64,000 bases of DNA, taken from positions 124,001 to 188,000 of the forward strand of contig NZ_AYZD01000011.1 of assembly GCF_001436755.1 (NCBI RefSeq), written 5' to 3'. A program made the position numbers and the translations under genes. The notes beneath the pieces were generated by a model. It saw nothing but the letters and a program-made list of their open reading frames with translations. It was not told where the DNA came from and made no database searches. Below are positions 53,981 through 63,931 of the stretch, piece after piece. This DNA comes from Liquorilactobacillus aquaticus DSM 21051. GTDB lineage: Bacteria > Bacillota > Bacilli > Lactobacillales > Lactobacillaceae. Position 1 is the first letter of the stretch, and every line of letters starts with the position of its first letter.

Positions 53981-54355
53981 CTAATGGTTCAAAACATAGT
54001 TCATCATCTGATAACGTCCGTTCAATTGTGAAACTAAGGCACTGTAATACAAACCATTAGTAGCTTGATTCATCATCTCAACATCAAGATCAACATTATT
54101 GCCGTTTTCCTTAACACTTGTACCAGAATTTGTTTTGATAGTCGGTGTCACAAGATCAGACGACTGAAGGTGTCTTTTATTAGTTGTGGCTAAACTAAAT
54201 CCGTCTGACCCCAATGCCTTGTTTAGTTGATTTTCAAAATCCACACTTTTAGCTTTGTAGTTAGCTGTATTTACATTCGCAATATTGCTTGAGATAAGCT
54301 GTGAACGTGTAGACGAAACATCCATAGCCTGTTTTAGCAAATCATATGTACCCAT
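53981..54355 (-). CDS. flgB: Rod protein FlgB
   Basis: A 124-residue rod protein: AMDVSSTRSQLISSNIANVNTANYKAKSVDFENQLN and the C-terminal NNVDLDVEMMNQATNGLYYSALVSQLNGRYQMMNYVL. AGGAGGG lies 5 bases before the ATG. It is the first gene of the flagellar operon, preceded by a -10 box. Confidence 0.96.
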   Translation of the reverse strand: MGTYDLLKQAMDVSSTRSQLISSNIANVNTANYKAKSVDFENQLNKALGSDGFSLATTNKRHLQSSDLVTPTIKTNSGTSVKENGNNVDLDVEMMNQATNGLYYSALVSQLNGRYQMMNYVLNH

Positions 54356-54397
54356 CTGATCCCTCCTAAGTATGTGGTTAATTTTTTTGACTTTATT

Positions 54398-54403
54398 ATT
54401 ATA
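54398..54403 (-). promoter_or_regulatory. Probable sigma-A -10 box of the flgB operon
   Basis: TATAAT lies on the minus strand 43 bases before the flgB ATG. The -35 is weak (ATGTTA with 16 bp), which suggests that an activator is needed. No sigma-D box is near. Confidence 0.5.
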
Positions 54404-54443
54404 ATCGTTAAAAAGTAGATAACATTTTATATTAAATCGAGTC

Positions 54444-54473
54444 TTCTTAAAAGATTCTTAAGAAAGTATACTT
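54444..54473. promoter_or_regulatory. Cluster of palindromes upstream of flgB
   Basis: TTCTTAAGAA (54455-54464) and AAGTATACTT (54464-54473) are two adjacent 10-bp perfect palindromes, with another TTCTTAA half at 54444-54450. They lie about 40 to 75 bp upstream of the -10 of flgB, where an activator of early flagellar genes could bind. Confidence 0.4.
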
Positions 54474-54772
54474 GAAAGAAAAAATTATTTCAACATCAAA
54501 AATGCTTTTAAATAAGCTTTTATGCGGAGACAAGTTTTAAATCACGCAGTTTCAATAAAGAATTAAGTTATAACACAATTCACATAAACGTATTCTAGTA
54601 ATAATATTTTATTCTTATTTCTAATGGGAATTATTATTTTGTACTTAAAAGAATATAATATAACTCTTTTATATGCCTCAATACCTCACGCACGACTTAT
54701 CTCCCTTATTTAATTCCTTTTTATTACCCTTTCATTAAATCTAGTGCTTGCTATTTTTAAAACACCCCGTCT
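54474..54772. other. AT-rich divergent intergenic region, no gene
   Basis: This 300-base stretch between the flgB and motA promoters is very AT-rich. It contains several TATAAT-like words but no reading frame with a ribosome site and no clear repeat. It probably hosts regulatory sites for both directions. Confidence 0.4.
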
Positions 54773-54799
54773 TAAGTTTTCAATTGTCTCAACCGATAT
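54773..54799 (+). promoter_or_regulatory. Sigma-D promoter of motAB
   Basis: TAAG (54773-54776), 15 bases, then ACCGATAT (54792-54799) match the sigma-D consensus. A TATAAT overlaps at 54797-54802 and may also serve sigma-A. The start lies about 40 bases before the motA ribosome site AGGAGG. Confidence 0.75.
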
Positions 54800-54846
54800 A
54801 ATATTTATACGCAAGTATCGTCATTTAGTTTTAGGAGGAATTAATA

Positions 54847-55635
54847 ATGGACTTGTTCTTATTCATCGGAATATTTTTAGGGATCGGAGCTATTGTTGTT
54901 GGTATGGTCGCCAAGGGTGCAAGTATTGCGGTCTTGGTCAACCCTGAAGCAGTAATCATCATTTTTGTCGGAATAATCGCCGCAATTGTCAATTCTTATC
55001 CCAGCAAAGAATTAAAAAGGATCCCCAAAATACTTGGTGTACTAGTAAAGAATCAGCATTATGACTATGCTGAAATAATCCAAGAAATAGTAACAATGTC
55101 AAATCTGGCTCGTCGTAACGGCCTTTTGGCTTTAGAGGATCCAGTCCAAAAATTAGAAAACCCATTTTTAAGAAATGGTCTTGAAATGGTCGTCGACGGA
55201 ATCGAACCTGAACAAATACGTGAAATCATGGAAAATGAGATCGACGGTATTCAAGAACGACACCACGTGGGAGCTGGAATTTTTAAAACAGCTGGCAGTA
55301 CATCTCCAACCTTGGGTGTTTTAGGAGCCGTAATCGGTTTAATCGGTGCCCTTGGAAATTTAAACAATGTTGATGCACTAGGTCATTCAATTTCATCGGC
55401 ATTCGTAGCAACCTTGTTTGGTATCTTCTTCGGATACGTTATTTTAATTCCTTTTAGTTCACGTCTAACGGTTAAATCTGAACAAGAGATGCAGGCTTTA
55501 ACGATTATCCTTGAAGGAGTTATGGCAATTCAAGCAGGACAATCATCTAAAAGTATCGAAAAAAAGCTCTCCAGCATGCTTGATCCAAGTGATCGCAGCA
55601 GTGATGACGACGAAAATGACAAAGAAGACGAATAA
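54847..55635 (+). CDS. motA: Flagellar stator MotA
   Basis: A 262-residue proton-channel subunit with four membrane helices. It has AIVVGMVAKGASIAVLVNPEAVIIIFVG, FKTAGSTSPTLGVLGAVIGLIGALGNL and ISSAFVATLFGIFFGYVILIPFSSRL, with the cytoplasmic loop that meets FliG between helices 2 and 3. AGGAGG is 7 bases before the ATG. It is followed by motB after 17 bp. Confidence 0.97.
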   Translation: MDLFLFIGIFLGIGAIVVGMVAKGASIAVLVNPEAVIIIFVGIIAAIVNSYPSKELKRIPKILGVLVKNQHYDYAEIIQEIVTMSNLARRNGLLALEDPVQKLENPFLRNGLEMVVDGIEPEQIREIMENEIDGIQERHHVGAGIFKTAGSTSPTLGVLGAVIGLIGALGNLNNVDALGHSISSAFVATLFGIFFGYVILIPFSSRLTVKSEQEMQALTIILEGVMAIQAGQSSKSIEKKLSSMLDPSDRSSDDDENDKEDE

Positions 55636-55652
55636 AAAGGTGTTGAAACCCA

Positions 55653-56411
55653 TTGAAAAAGAAAAAAAAAGAAGAGGAAGTTGATGAAGGCTGGCTTCTG
55701 CCTTACTCTGATATGCTAACGCTTCTACTCGCTTTGTTCATCGTTTTATTTGCAATGGCTAAAGTCGATGATAAGAAGTTTCAACAAATCAAAACTGAAT
55801 TCAATTCCATCCTTTCGACTCGTTCTGGGCCTGGATCAGATTCGATCATCGGCACTAAAGCAGTTGTGAAACAAGAGCAAGGTAAAACATCCAGCAGTGA
55901 AGCCCATGCCCTTGCACAAGAGGCCAAAACCCAACGACAGCTGGAAACGAAGCAACTGGAAACTGTCAGACAGCAACTGCAAACAGATTTTGCACAAGCA
56001 AACTTACAGAACGATGTTAGTGTTACTCTTCAAAGCGACGGCATTCATATTACTATGAACAGCAATGCCTTGTTTGCTTCAGGCAGTGCTGACCTCACTC
56101 CAGAAGTACAGCAGAGCCTAGAAGGCCTTTCGCCACATTTACAGGTTTTAAACAATAATCCGGTTATTATTGCTGGCTATACGGATAACGTTCCCATCAG
56201 GAAAAACGGTCGCTTTGCTTCCAATTGGAATTTGAGTGCTGAACGTGCGATCTCAGTAATGAACTTTTTCGTCTCCAAGAAAGTTTTTTCTGAAAGCAAT
56301 GTCTCGATTCAAGCTTATGGTGAAAACAAGCCCAAAGCTTCCAATGACACACCTGACGGCCGCGCTCAAAATCGGAGAGTCGAAGTAATAATTCAACGAA
56401 TAAATAATTAA
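55653..56411 (+). CDS. motB: Flagellar stator MotB
   Basis: A 252-residue protein. One membrane helix has the essential Asp20 in PYSDMLTLLLALFIVLFAMAKVD, and the C-terminal OmpA-like domain that anchors to peptidoglycan has AGYTDNVPIRKNGRFASNWNLSAERA and GRAQNRRVEVII. It starts with TTG, 10 bases after AAAGGTG. An ATG start does not exist in frame near it. Confidence 0.95.
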   Translation: MKKKKKEEEVDEGWLLPYSDMLTLLLALFIVLFAMAKVDDKKFQQIKTEFNSILSTRSGPGSDSIIGTKAVVKQEQGKTSSSEAHALAQEAKTQRQLETKQLETVRQQLQTDFAQANLQNDVSVTLQSDGIHITMNSNALFASGSADLTPEVQQSLEGLSPHLQVLNNNPVIIAGYTDNVPIRKNGRFASNWNLSAERAISVMNFFVSKKVFSESNVSIQAYGENKPKASNDTPDGRAQNRRVEVIIQRINN

Positions 56412-56476
56412 CATTTTATTAGCATAATTCATAAAAGCCTGCAATAGTCGGTTCATTCTCTATGTAAGATACCCGA

Positions 56477-56516
56477 CGAAAATAGACCAAAGCCCTTGAG
56501 TTTTGGTCTATTTTCG
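56477..56516. terminator. Strong terminator after motB
   Basis: CGAAAATAGACCAAA and TTTGGTCTATTTTCG are perfectly complementary 15-base arms around a short loop. It lies 65 bp after the motB stop and may work both ways. The rest of the gap to 56882 has no gene. Confidence 0.75.
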
Positions 56517-56775
56517 TTGCACTATTTTTCAGCGCCCATATTAATTAATGGGGGCGACTCATACTATCACTTGTGAAACGACGCATTGATGCCCATCTCG
56601 CACAATTCTAACTTACAATTCTTTGCAGTTTTCATCCATACTTCCTTCTAGTTATACGTTGTCACTTAAATTTAGAGTAAAACTACATATGCCTATCTCA
56701 CGACAGCAAGCGCAAAAAATATATCGCAAACTCCTTATCAAGTTCAAAAGACCTATCCCCTCAGCTAAATAGAGC

Positions 56776-56810
56776 AAAAAAATTCAGCCAGAAATTAATT
56801 TCCAGCTGAA
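56776..56810 (-). terminator. Terminator of the Cache receptor gene
   Basis: Arms 56783-56795 and 56798-56810 form 13 pairs with two wobbles, and the minus strand then runs into seven Ts (56776-56782). It lies 70 bp after the receptor stop at 56883. Confidence 0.75.
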
Positions 56811-56882
56811 TCTGAACTTCATTCATTCAAAATTTTAATGATATGGTGTTCCAAGAGACAAGCCTCTTTACCCACTTCTTGA

Positions 56883-58949
56883 TCAATCTTGAACATCGAA
56901 CTTGTTTGTATTCTTTTTCAACACATCTGCAACATCTTTCAGAGCACTAACATGGTTAGTAAACTCGTCCATTGTTGCCAGGACTTCTTCTGAATTGGCT
57001 GAAACTTCTTCTGTCCCCGCCGAATTTTCTTCCGTCGAAGCAGAGATGTTTTCTAAGTTTTCTAGAACCTGTTTTTGAATATCTTCGAGACGTTTGCCAA
57101 ACTCAAAGATTTTTTCAATGCCTTCTATTATTTCCTTATTGCTATCAAAGACTTCCTGTGTCGATTCTCCAGATCGCTGCATCTTACCCGTTAACTTATC
57201 GCTGTCAGTGATTGATTCAGACGTTTGCTGTACCATATCTGTAGACTGTTCACGGATCTTACCAACAATCTCTTCAATCTCTTTAGTTGATTCCTTGCTC
57301 TGTTCCGACAACTTTCTGATCTCGGTTGCAACAACTGCAAAGCCCTTCCCAGACTCACCTGCTGTCGCTGCCTCAATCGAAGCATTCAGAGCCAATAAAT
57401 TTGTGCGATGTGAAATATCATTAATAACATTAATTATCTTAGTGATATTTTGGATATTGTCATCCATACTCTGAATACCGTTCATCAATTCTTTTAATTT
57501 ATTTAGCTCATTATCCCAACCTTTAGTAATATCCTTTGTAATTTCAATATTTTCCTGGTTAAGAATTCTGGATTTTTCTGATTTATCCGCTAAGTTTGCA
57601 GTATTTGCTGCAGATTCCTCACCAATTGATGCTAAGTTTTGGAATAGATCTACGCTTTTTTGCGTTTCCTGAGCCTGCGAACTTGTTACTTCTGCAATAC
57701 CAGTAATTGTCTGCGCAACTTCTTCCGTGGCTGTGTTAGTTTGTTTGGAAAGCTCGAGCAGTGACTCTGCCTTTTCAGCTACCTTATCACTTTGATTCTG
57801 AACTTCTTTGATGAGGTCTCCTATCGAGCGAACCATCTTATTGTATTGGGCCGAAATTTGGTTGATTTCATTACCATTTTCATCCGGCGCGACTACCTTA
57901 CTTGCAATTCTTTTTATACTGAAAAGTTTTCCCCTGCCACTTTCAGCATTTTTGATCGGAACCAGTTCACCTTCGCTGCCTCGTTTGAAATAAGAAGTAA
58001 AGACGGCAACTGTTGCTCGAATAAGCTTAGTTGTAAATAATGTCACTACTATAACCAAGATCAGCATAATAAACGCAGCTGTTGCTGTCGTTATCAATAG
58101 TGTATTTAACTCCTTATTCAAATCGTTCTTTTGAACTTTCGAATATGCCCACATCGTGCTTGATGGGTAAAGCTTATTATAAGATATTTGACTGACACTG
58201 TTCGAGTTGGAAAGATTGATCACACCACTTGTTTTTTTAGCTTTTGACATTTTCTTGAATAATTCAGTCTTACTTATGTCTTCACCCGACTTATACCCAT
58301 CAGAATGAGATGGATCTCCCGTCGCAATGACACGACCGTCTTTTGAAAGCAGCGTGACGCTTCCTGTTCGGCCAATCTTCAATGCTGAGGCAGTTTCTTG
58401 TACCTCTTTAAATGACACATCAACACCTAAAACAGCACTTTGACCTTGACCGTTGTGCACTGTTATAGACGCCGTTGTCACATAATCGCCTGTTGTCGCA
58501 TCACGATACGGCGCTGTCCAGTGAACCGTTCCGTTATCCTTGACAGCCCCCGTATACCAAGGCCTCGTTCGCGGATCAAAACCCGTCGGTAATTTTTGGA
58601 AAGCAACAGTTTGTCCATCTGATGTTCCAAATTCAATCATTCGCAAGCTCGAATTGCCCTTTTTAGCCGCTGAAAGACTGCTGCGGATGTCTTTTAAATT
58701 AAATTTTGTCTTGAAAACAGGTAAACTTGCAAGATTCTTTAAATCTGTTTCAGTAGATTGACGCATATTTTCTGTTGAAGCCAAAACTACTGCTGTCGCA
58801 CTCTGCTTATTGATATTATTTCGACTGATCAGTAATTTTTTTGTAGCTATGTATGGATCAATCGACATTATCAAAACCGGAATAAATGCAATCAAGAGTA
58901 ACATTAACGTAACTACTTTATTAATACTTTTGCTCTTACCGCGTTTCAT
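56883..58949 (-). CDS. Methyl-accepting chemotaxis protein with Cache sensor domain
   Basis: A 688-residue receptor. A membrane helix (about 12-32) is followed by an outer dCache domain ([30 protein letters not shown]), a second helix near 285-308, a HAMP-like part, and a signalling domain with [38 protein letters not shown]. It is probably a sensor of small acids or amino acids. A sigma-D promoter lies upstream. It is a close paralogue of the receptor at 61883. Confidence 0.92.
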   Translation of the reverse strand: MKRGKSKSINKVVTLMLLLIAFIPVLIMSIDPYIATKKLLISRNNINKQSATAVVLASTENMRQSTETDLKNLASLPVFKTKFNLKDIRSSLSAAKKGNSSLRMIEFGTSDGQTVAFQKLPTGFDPRTRPWYTGAVKDNGTVHWTAPYRDATTGDYVTTASITVHNGQGQSAVLGVDVSFKEVQETASALKIGRTGSVTLLSKDGRVIATGDPSHSDGYKSGEDISKTELFKKMSKAKKTSGVINLSNSNSVSQISYNKLYPSSTMWAYSKVQKNDLNKELNTLLITTATAAFIMLILVIVVTLFTTKLIRATVAVFTSYFKRGSEGELVPIKNAESGRGKLFSIKRIASKVVAPDENGNEINQISAQYNKMVRSIGDLIKEVQNQSDKVAEKAESLLELSKQTNTATEEVAQTITGIAEVTSSQAQETQKSVDLFQNLASIGEESAANTANLADKSEKSRILNQENIEITKDITKGWDNELNKLKELMNGIQSMDDNIQNITKIINVINDISHRTNLLALNASIEAATAGESGKGFAVVATEIRKLSEQSKESTKEIEEIVGKIREQSTDMVQQTSESITDSDKLTGKMQRSGESTQEVFDSNKEIIEGIEKIFEFGKRLEDIQKQVLENLENISASTEENSAGTEEVSANSEEVLATMDEFTNHVSALKDVADVLKKNTNKFDVQD

Positions 58950-59082
58950 CAAAACTCCCCCTCAATTTATGCAAGCACAAACGGGGCTTTTTCAAAATAA
59001 TCCTGCATTAAAACTGCACAAAAAGCCAAGTTCTTATACAACACAGAATTGTAAAAAAATAGGCCCCTTTGCCTATATAGGA

Positions 59083-59109
59083 GTTATCGGTTTAAATAAT
59101 TAAAGTTTA
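59083..59109 (-). promoter_or_regulatory. Sigma-D promoter of the Cache receptor gene
   Basis: TAAA (59109-59106), 15 bases, then CCGATAAC (59090-59083) on the minus strand match the sigma-D consensus. The leader is about 130 bases before the ATG at 58949. Confidence 0.8.
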
Positions 59110-59196
59110 AAGGTGTATATTTAGAAAAACGAGAATATTTCTTGAGCAGATTATGGTTGCTACGATCAAGAAATGAAATTTTACTTATCATTTACC

Positions 59197-59230
59197 TAAA
59201 AAAAGGCTGAGTGACGTAATCCTCCAGCCC
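59197..59230 (-). terminator. Terminator of the UvrA-like gene and its small companion
   Basis: GGCTG(G) at 59225-59230 pairs with CAGCC at 59205-59209 on the minus strand, and a run of Ts (59198-59204) follows. It lies 24 bp after the small open reading frame at 59254. Confidence 0.65.
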
Positions 59231-59253
59231 TAAAGTTATTTTAATTTTTCAAA

Positions 59254-59355
59254 TCAACGTATTTTCAAGATTCCATCACGGTTCTCTTTACAATAAATCC
59301 ACGCTTCAATCACATACTCATTTTTACGGAAAAAATTAATAAGGCCAGCTGTCAT
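59254..59355 (-). CDS. Small 33-residue protein downstream of the UvrA-like gene
   Basis: A 33-codon frame (MTAGLINFFRKNEYVIEAW to the end KIR) begins 2 bp after the stop of the UvrA-like gene. An AGGAG site lies 9 bases before it, within the last codons of that gene. It ends 24 bp before a terminator. I do not recognise the product. It is basic and has one cysteine and several aromatic residues. The ribosome site and tight spacing support translation. Confidence 0.5.
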   Translation of the reverse strand: MTAGLINFFRKNEYVIEAWIYCKENRDGILKIR

Positions 59356-59357
59356 GT

Positions 59358-61631
59358 TCAATCTCTCCTGAGATACTCTGCCAAAGCCATTCCTGTCCGT
59401 GATTTCTTCACTCTAAGTGCATCTTGTGGATGACCACTAAATGTAATTTGTCCTCCATAAATACCCGCATCCGGTCCAATATCGATCAGCCAATCAGCGG
59501 CAATGATTACATCCAGATTATGCTCAATAATGATAACGGTATTTCCCTGTACGACCAGTTCTTCAAACAATCTGATCAATTTTTCGGTATCCTGCAAGTG
59601 CAAGCCCGCTGTTGGTTCATCTAAGAGATAAATTTGTCCCTTTTTATCAAGTTCGAATGCCAGTTTCAAGCGCTGCAACTCACCACCCGATAGAGTTGTC
59701 AACGGTTGATCGAGTTTCAAGTAGGACAGTCCAACTCGTATCAAATTAGTTAGTTTATTTTTCAAAACTGGAATGTCATCAAAAAAAACCGCAGCCTCTT
59801 TAATCGGTAAAGCTAGAACTTCAGCGATATTTTTCCCATGGTATAAATAACTCAAGGCTTCATCATTATATCGTTTCCCATGACACAACTCGCATACCTG
59901 CACAACTGGATCCATAAAAGCCATGTTGGTAATAGTTACCCCTTTCCCCTTGCAACGTGGACAAGCACCTTTGCTATTGTAACTAAAAAGCTGTGTTGAG
60001 ACATGATTACCCTTCCCAAACAAACGACGAATAGGGTCAAGAATATCTAAATATGTTGCTGGGGTTGACCGGATATTCACTCCTATTGGTGCTTGTGCAA
60101 GGTCGATATAGTTTTCTTTCAACTTGCCTTTCAATGCTGTCAGTAACGAACTTTTACCGGACCCAGCTACACCAGAGATCACAGTCATAACACCTAGTGG
60201 GATAGCAGTACTGATCTCCTTTAAATTATGCAATGTAATTTGTCTTAAAACCAGTTGCCCTTTATGTTCCCTTCCGTTTCTAAAATGGCGTGTTTTTTTC
60301 AACCAATTTGCCGTTAAAGTATCTGATTCTAACAGCTCGGGATATGTGCCGCTGAAGGTTACTCTACCACCCTTTTCACCTGCTTTAGGGCCTATTTCGA
60401 TTACATAGTCTGCAAAAGAAATCAGGGATGGATTATGCTCCACAATCATAATGGTGTTCCCCTTCTGCCGCAGTCTGGTCAATGCCTGCTTGATCAATTT
60501 GATATCATGCGGATGCAGTCCTACACTTGGTTCATCAAGAACATAGACCATGTCTGCCAATGAACTTGTTAGATACTTAGCAATCTTTATTCGCTGTGCT
60601 TCACCGCCTGATAAACTTCCCGTGTTCCGGTCCAGTGTCAGATATCCCAAACCAATATCAATTAGTGACTGAATTTTAGTCTGCAGCTCACGTATTACAT
60701 CCGCTGCCAAAGGTGCAGTGACTTTCTTCAAAAACGCAATTACGTGCACAAGGTCCATGCTTGTAACCCGGGAAATATTATATCCATTAATTTTGTTTGT
60801 CAATGTTTTCTTATTTAAGCGCAAACCATGACAGGTGGGGCATACCTTATGTTCCACAATGTCTGCAAGTGCTTCTCTGTGATGCTCACCTTCCTTGCTG
60901 TAAAGAATTGAGCGCTTGATACGCGGTACCAAGCCCTCATATTTCGCTGTTTTATACCATCCTTTCGGTGGATCTTCCAGTTTTTGCTGAGGTGCATGCA
61001 TTAAAAGCTCATATTCAGCTGACGTATAATCTGCAAGCGGTTTATCATTATCAAATAAACCGCTGTTTGCATATCTTTTCCAACGCCATGTGCCCGGTCC
61101 AAAGCTGACAAATTGGATTGCTCCTTCATTTAATGATTTTGTCGGATCAACGAGTTTGCCTTCATCAAGTTCATCGACATAACCTAGTCCCTGACATTGC
61201 GGACACATTCCCTGTGGCAAGTTGAAGGAAAAGCTGTCCGAATATCCAACAAACGGTTTCCCTACACGTGAAAACAGCAGTCGCAGTAATGAATAGATAC
61301 CAGTATAAGTTGCTAACGTCGAACGTGCACTGCCAGTCAATCTTTTCTGTTCGATCACTATTGCTACTGGTAAATTGCTAATCTGACCAACATGCGGCTG
61401 TCCGAACTTGGGAAGGTACTGTTGCGTAAAACTTGGGAAAGTCTCATTCAATTCACGCCGAGACATCGCTGCTACAGTGTCAAAAACCAGCGACGATTTT
61501 CCTGAACCCGATAAGCCCACAAAAACAGTTATCTTCTGTTTTGGTATTTTTAGGCTGATATGCTGCAGATTGTTCTGCCAAGCATCTTCGACTTTAATAA
61601 AACCATGTTCAAAAATATTGCCGTTTTTCAC
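59358..61631 (-). CDS. UvrA-like ABC ATPase, short form
   Basis: A 757-residue protein with two ABC domains and zinc knuckles, as in UvrA. It has the Walker A motifs GLSGSGKSS and GVAGSGKSS, Cys pairs in CPQCQG, CPTCHG, CPRCKG and CELCHG, and signatures SLSGGEAQRI and TLSGGELQRL. It is about 180 residues shorter than UvrA and lacks parts that bind UvrB, so it is a class II UvrA-like or drug-resistance type. The GTG at 61631 after GGAGGGG was chosen. It lies between two chemoreceptor genes. Confidence 0.86.
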   Translation of the reverse strand: MKNGNIFEHGFIKVEDAWQNNLQHISLKIPKQKITVFVGLSGSGKSSLVFDTVAAMSRRELNETFPSFTQQYLPKFGQPHVGQISNLPVAIVIEQKRLTGSARSTLATYTGIYSLLRLLFSRVGKPFVGYSDSFSFNLPQGMCPQCQGLGYVDELDEGKLVDPTKSLNEGAIQFVSFGPGTWRWKRYANSGLFDNDKPLADYTSAEYELLMHAPQQKLEDPPKGWYKTAKYEGLVPRIKRSILYSKEGEHHREALADIVEHKVCPTCHGLRLNKKTLTNKINGYNISRVTSMDLVHVIAFLKKVTAPLAADVIRELQTKIQSLIDIGLGYLTLDRNTGSLSGGEAQRIKIAKYLTSSLADMVYVLDEPSVGLHPHDIKLIKQALTRLRQKGNTIMIVEHNPSLISFADYVIEIGPKAGEKGGRVTFSGTYPELLESDTLTANWLKKTRHFRNGREHKGQLVLRQITLHNLKEISTAIPLGVMTVISGVAGSGKSSLLTALKGKLKENYIDLAQAPIGVNIRSTPATYLDILDPIRRLFGKGNHVSTQLFSYNSKGACPRCKGKGVTITNMAFMDPVVQVCELCHGKRYNDEALSYLYHGKNIAEVLALPIKEAAVFFDDIPVLKNKLTNLIRVGLSYLKLDQPLTTLSGGELQRLKLAFELDKKGQIYLLDEPTAGLHLQDTEKLIRLFEELVVQGNTVIIIEHNLDVIIAADWLIDIGPDAGIYGGQITFSGHPQDALRVKKSRTGMALAEYLRRD

Positions 61632-61809
61632 ATTTACCCCTCCAAATAACAAATTGTCCCCTAATAATAATTTTGACACTAACTCTCAGGTAATTCAAAT
61701 AACCAAGATCTACCACTTTATCTTAAACGTTATCTTTTTCAAAATATTTTTTATATTCGCAATCAATTTCAACATGCCCTTTTCATAATTTGGATTCACT
61801 TTAATTGCG

Positions 61810-61854
61810 AAAAAAAGGCCCGTGACAAAACTTATGTCTTGTCACAGACCTTTT
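61810..61854 (-). terminator. Terminator of the second Cache receptor gene
   Basis: GTGACAA and TTGTCAC arms with outer AAGG/CCTT pairs form a long hairpin, ending in a T-tract on the minus strand. It lies 29 bp after the receptor stop at 61883. Confidence 0.8.
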
Positions 61855-61882
61855 CGGATAATCCTATAATTATGAACGAAAT

Positions 61883-63931
61883 CTATTCAATAATTTTGAA
61901 CTCTTCCGTTAAATTCTTTTCAAGTCTCTCTGAAATTTTCTTCAATTCAGCAACATGTGTTGTAAATTCTTCCATTGTTGCCAGCACTTCTTCGGAATTA
62001 GCTGAAACTTCTTCTGTTCCTGCTGAATTTTCTTCCGTCGAAGCTGAAATGTTTTCAAGATTTTCTAAGACCGTACTTTGAATTCCTTCAATATGCCCAC
62101 TTGCTTTTTCAATGTGATGGATTCCTTCAAGTATGTTCAGTCCCTTAGAATAAACATCCTTGGATGATTCAATCGCATTCTTAATCAACTCAGATTGTTT
62201 TTCACCCCCAGCAAGTGAATCCGAAGTCTGTTTAACCATCTGCGAAGATTGTCCTTGGATTTTTTCAATGATAGATGCAATTTCCTTAGTAGAATCCTTA
62301 CTCTGATCAGAAAGTTTTCTGATCTCCGATGCAACCACTGCAAACCCCTTGCCTGATTCACCCGCACTTGCTGCTTCGATTGATGCGTTTAAAGCAAGTA
62401 AATTAGTCTGATGCGATATTTCATTAATAACCCCGATAATTTTATTGATATTCTGAATATTACCATTCATCTCTTCGACGCCATGCATCAATTCTTCCAT
62501 TTTATTCAGTTCACTATGCCAGTTAGAATTGACTTCTCCAGTAACATCAATATTTTCCTGATTCATTTCACTTGATTCTTGAGACTTGTCGCTCATGTCT
62601 TTAATATTTGTATGCAATTCTTGAATTGTTTCCGAGAGATCACGCAACTGTGTAACACCCTTTTGCGTATCTTCTGCTTGTGAACTTGTGACTTCAGCTA
62701 TTCCTGTAATTGTTTTTGCAACTTCTTCAGTAGCTGTATTAGTCTGTTTTGACAATTCCAACAATGATTCTGACATTTCGGCAACTTTCTTTCCTTCCTT
62801 TTGGACATCTTGGATAAGTCCGCCGACTGAATCAATCATGCGATTATATTCATAAGCCAATCGTTGTGGTTCATTACCATATTCAGAAGGATGGACAAAT
62901 TTATTGATCTTTCTTTCAAAGAAATTTTTTGCCTTCAGACGTTTTGGTACAATTTTTTCGAACTTGCCTTTTCCTGCTTCCGCGAAAAATGAACTAAGTG
63001 TATTAACAATCTGTTTGATCGCGCGTACAAAGATAATAGCCATCAAAATTGCAAGAACCAGCATGACCACTAGGACAATAATTGAAGATCTGATCAAAGA
63101 CTGCAATTCCGGTGTAAGTTCGTTTTTCTCAAGTTGTGCCATTGCAAAGGTTCCATTGTTGTTGCTTCCATGATTATAATAGACTTTCTGTACTGGTGAT
63201 GTCCCTGCTATCGAAACCGTCCCTGAATTAGCAGAAGCTGCTGCCACTTTTTTAAACGCAGCTGTTTTGGCGATATCTTTGCCAACTAATTTTGTATTTT
63301 TTGATGCAAGAACTGTACCATTGTCTGCGACTAGCATTGCGTTCCCAGTTCGTCCAACATTTAGGTGATCTAAAATCTGTTGAACATCATCATAATAAAC
63401 TCTAAATGACAAGACCCCGACTTGTCCTTTGGAATTGCGCATCGCTTCAGAAATGCTGATAACATTGCTTTTGGAGGCTTTGTCGTAATATGGTTTAGAC
63501 CAGTAGACCTGCCCAATGTCCTTTAGTGCTCCCTTGTACCAAGGGCGTGTAGTGGGATCAAAACCATTTGAGAAAGTCTTTTTGGTTGAAACGTACTTGC
63601 CATCAGAATTTACAAATATCGTATCCAGCATCACGTCATTTTCGCTTTCTGCTGCTGAAATTATTTTTTTGATATTATTCATATCAAAATCATTTCTAAA
63701 CAGATCTTCCGAAGATAATGTTGTCAGTGCTTTGACTGCTGAATTATTCATCGAATCGCGGCTATCAAGTACTGTCTTGACAGCACTCTCACGACTGCTG
63801 GATGTTCGCTCTAGCAAAAGATTTTTCGTACTATGATATGAACTCATCAGCATCACGACAATTGGGATCAAAGCGGTCATAATCAAAACTGCTGCAACTA
63901 AACCGCCAATGCTTCTATTCCTCTGTTCCAT
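61883..63931 (-). CDS. Methyl-accepting chemotaxis protein with Cache sensor domain (second copy)
   Basis: A 682-residue receptor of the same layout as that at 56883. It has an N-terminal helix (9-32), an outer dCache domain ([25 protein letters not shown]), a second helix near 280-304, and a signalling domain with [38 protein letters not shown]. Its last 70 residues share the [21 protein letters not shown] region with the paralogue. AAAGGAG lies 11 bases before the ATG. The promoter is not visible before the window edge. Confidence 0.92.
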   Translation of the reverse strand: MEQRNRSIGGLVAAVLIMTALIPIVVMLMSSYHSTKNLLLERTSSSRESAVKTVLDSRDSMNNSAVKALTTLSSEDLFRNDFDMNNIKKIISAAESENDVMLDTIFVNSDGKYVSTKKTFSNGFDPTTRPWYKGALKDIGQVYWSKPYYDKASKSNVISISEAMRNSKGQVGVLSFRVYYDDVQQILDHLNVGRTGNAMLVADNGTVLASKNTKLVGKDIAKTAAFKKVAAASANSGTVSIAGTSPVQKVYYNHGSNNNGTFAMAQLEKNELTPELQSLIRSSIIVLVVMLVLAILMAIIFVRAIKQIVNTLSSFFAEAGKGKFEKIVPKRLKAKNFFERKINKFVHPSEYGNEPQRLAYEYNRMIDSVGGLIQDVQKEGKKVAEMSESLLELSKQTNTATEEVAKTITGIAEVTSSQAEDTQKGVTQLRDLSETIQELHTNIKDMSDKSQESSEMNQENIDVTGEVNSNWHSELNKMEELMHGVEEMNGNIQNINKIIGVINEISHQTNLLALNASIEAASAGESGKGFAVVASEIRKLSDQSKDSTKEIASIIEKIQGQSSQMVKQTSDSLAGGEKQSELIKNAIESSKDVYSKGLNILEGIHHIEKASGHIEGIQSTVLENLENISASTEENSAGTEEVSANSEEVLATMEEFTTHVAELKKISERLEKNLTEEFKIIE

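Noticed and set aside
56525-56570. Hairpin with CGCCCAT/ATGGGGGCG arms as a terminator or riboswitch
   Set aside because: The arms need a 2-base bulge, there is no T-tract, and no gene lies directly downstream.
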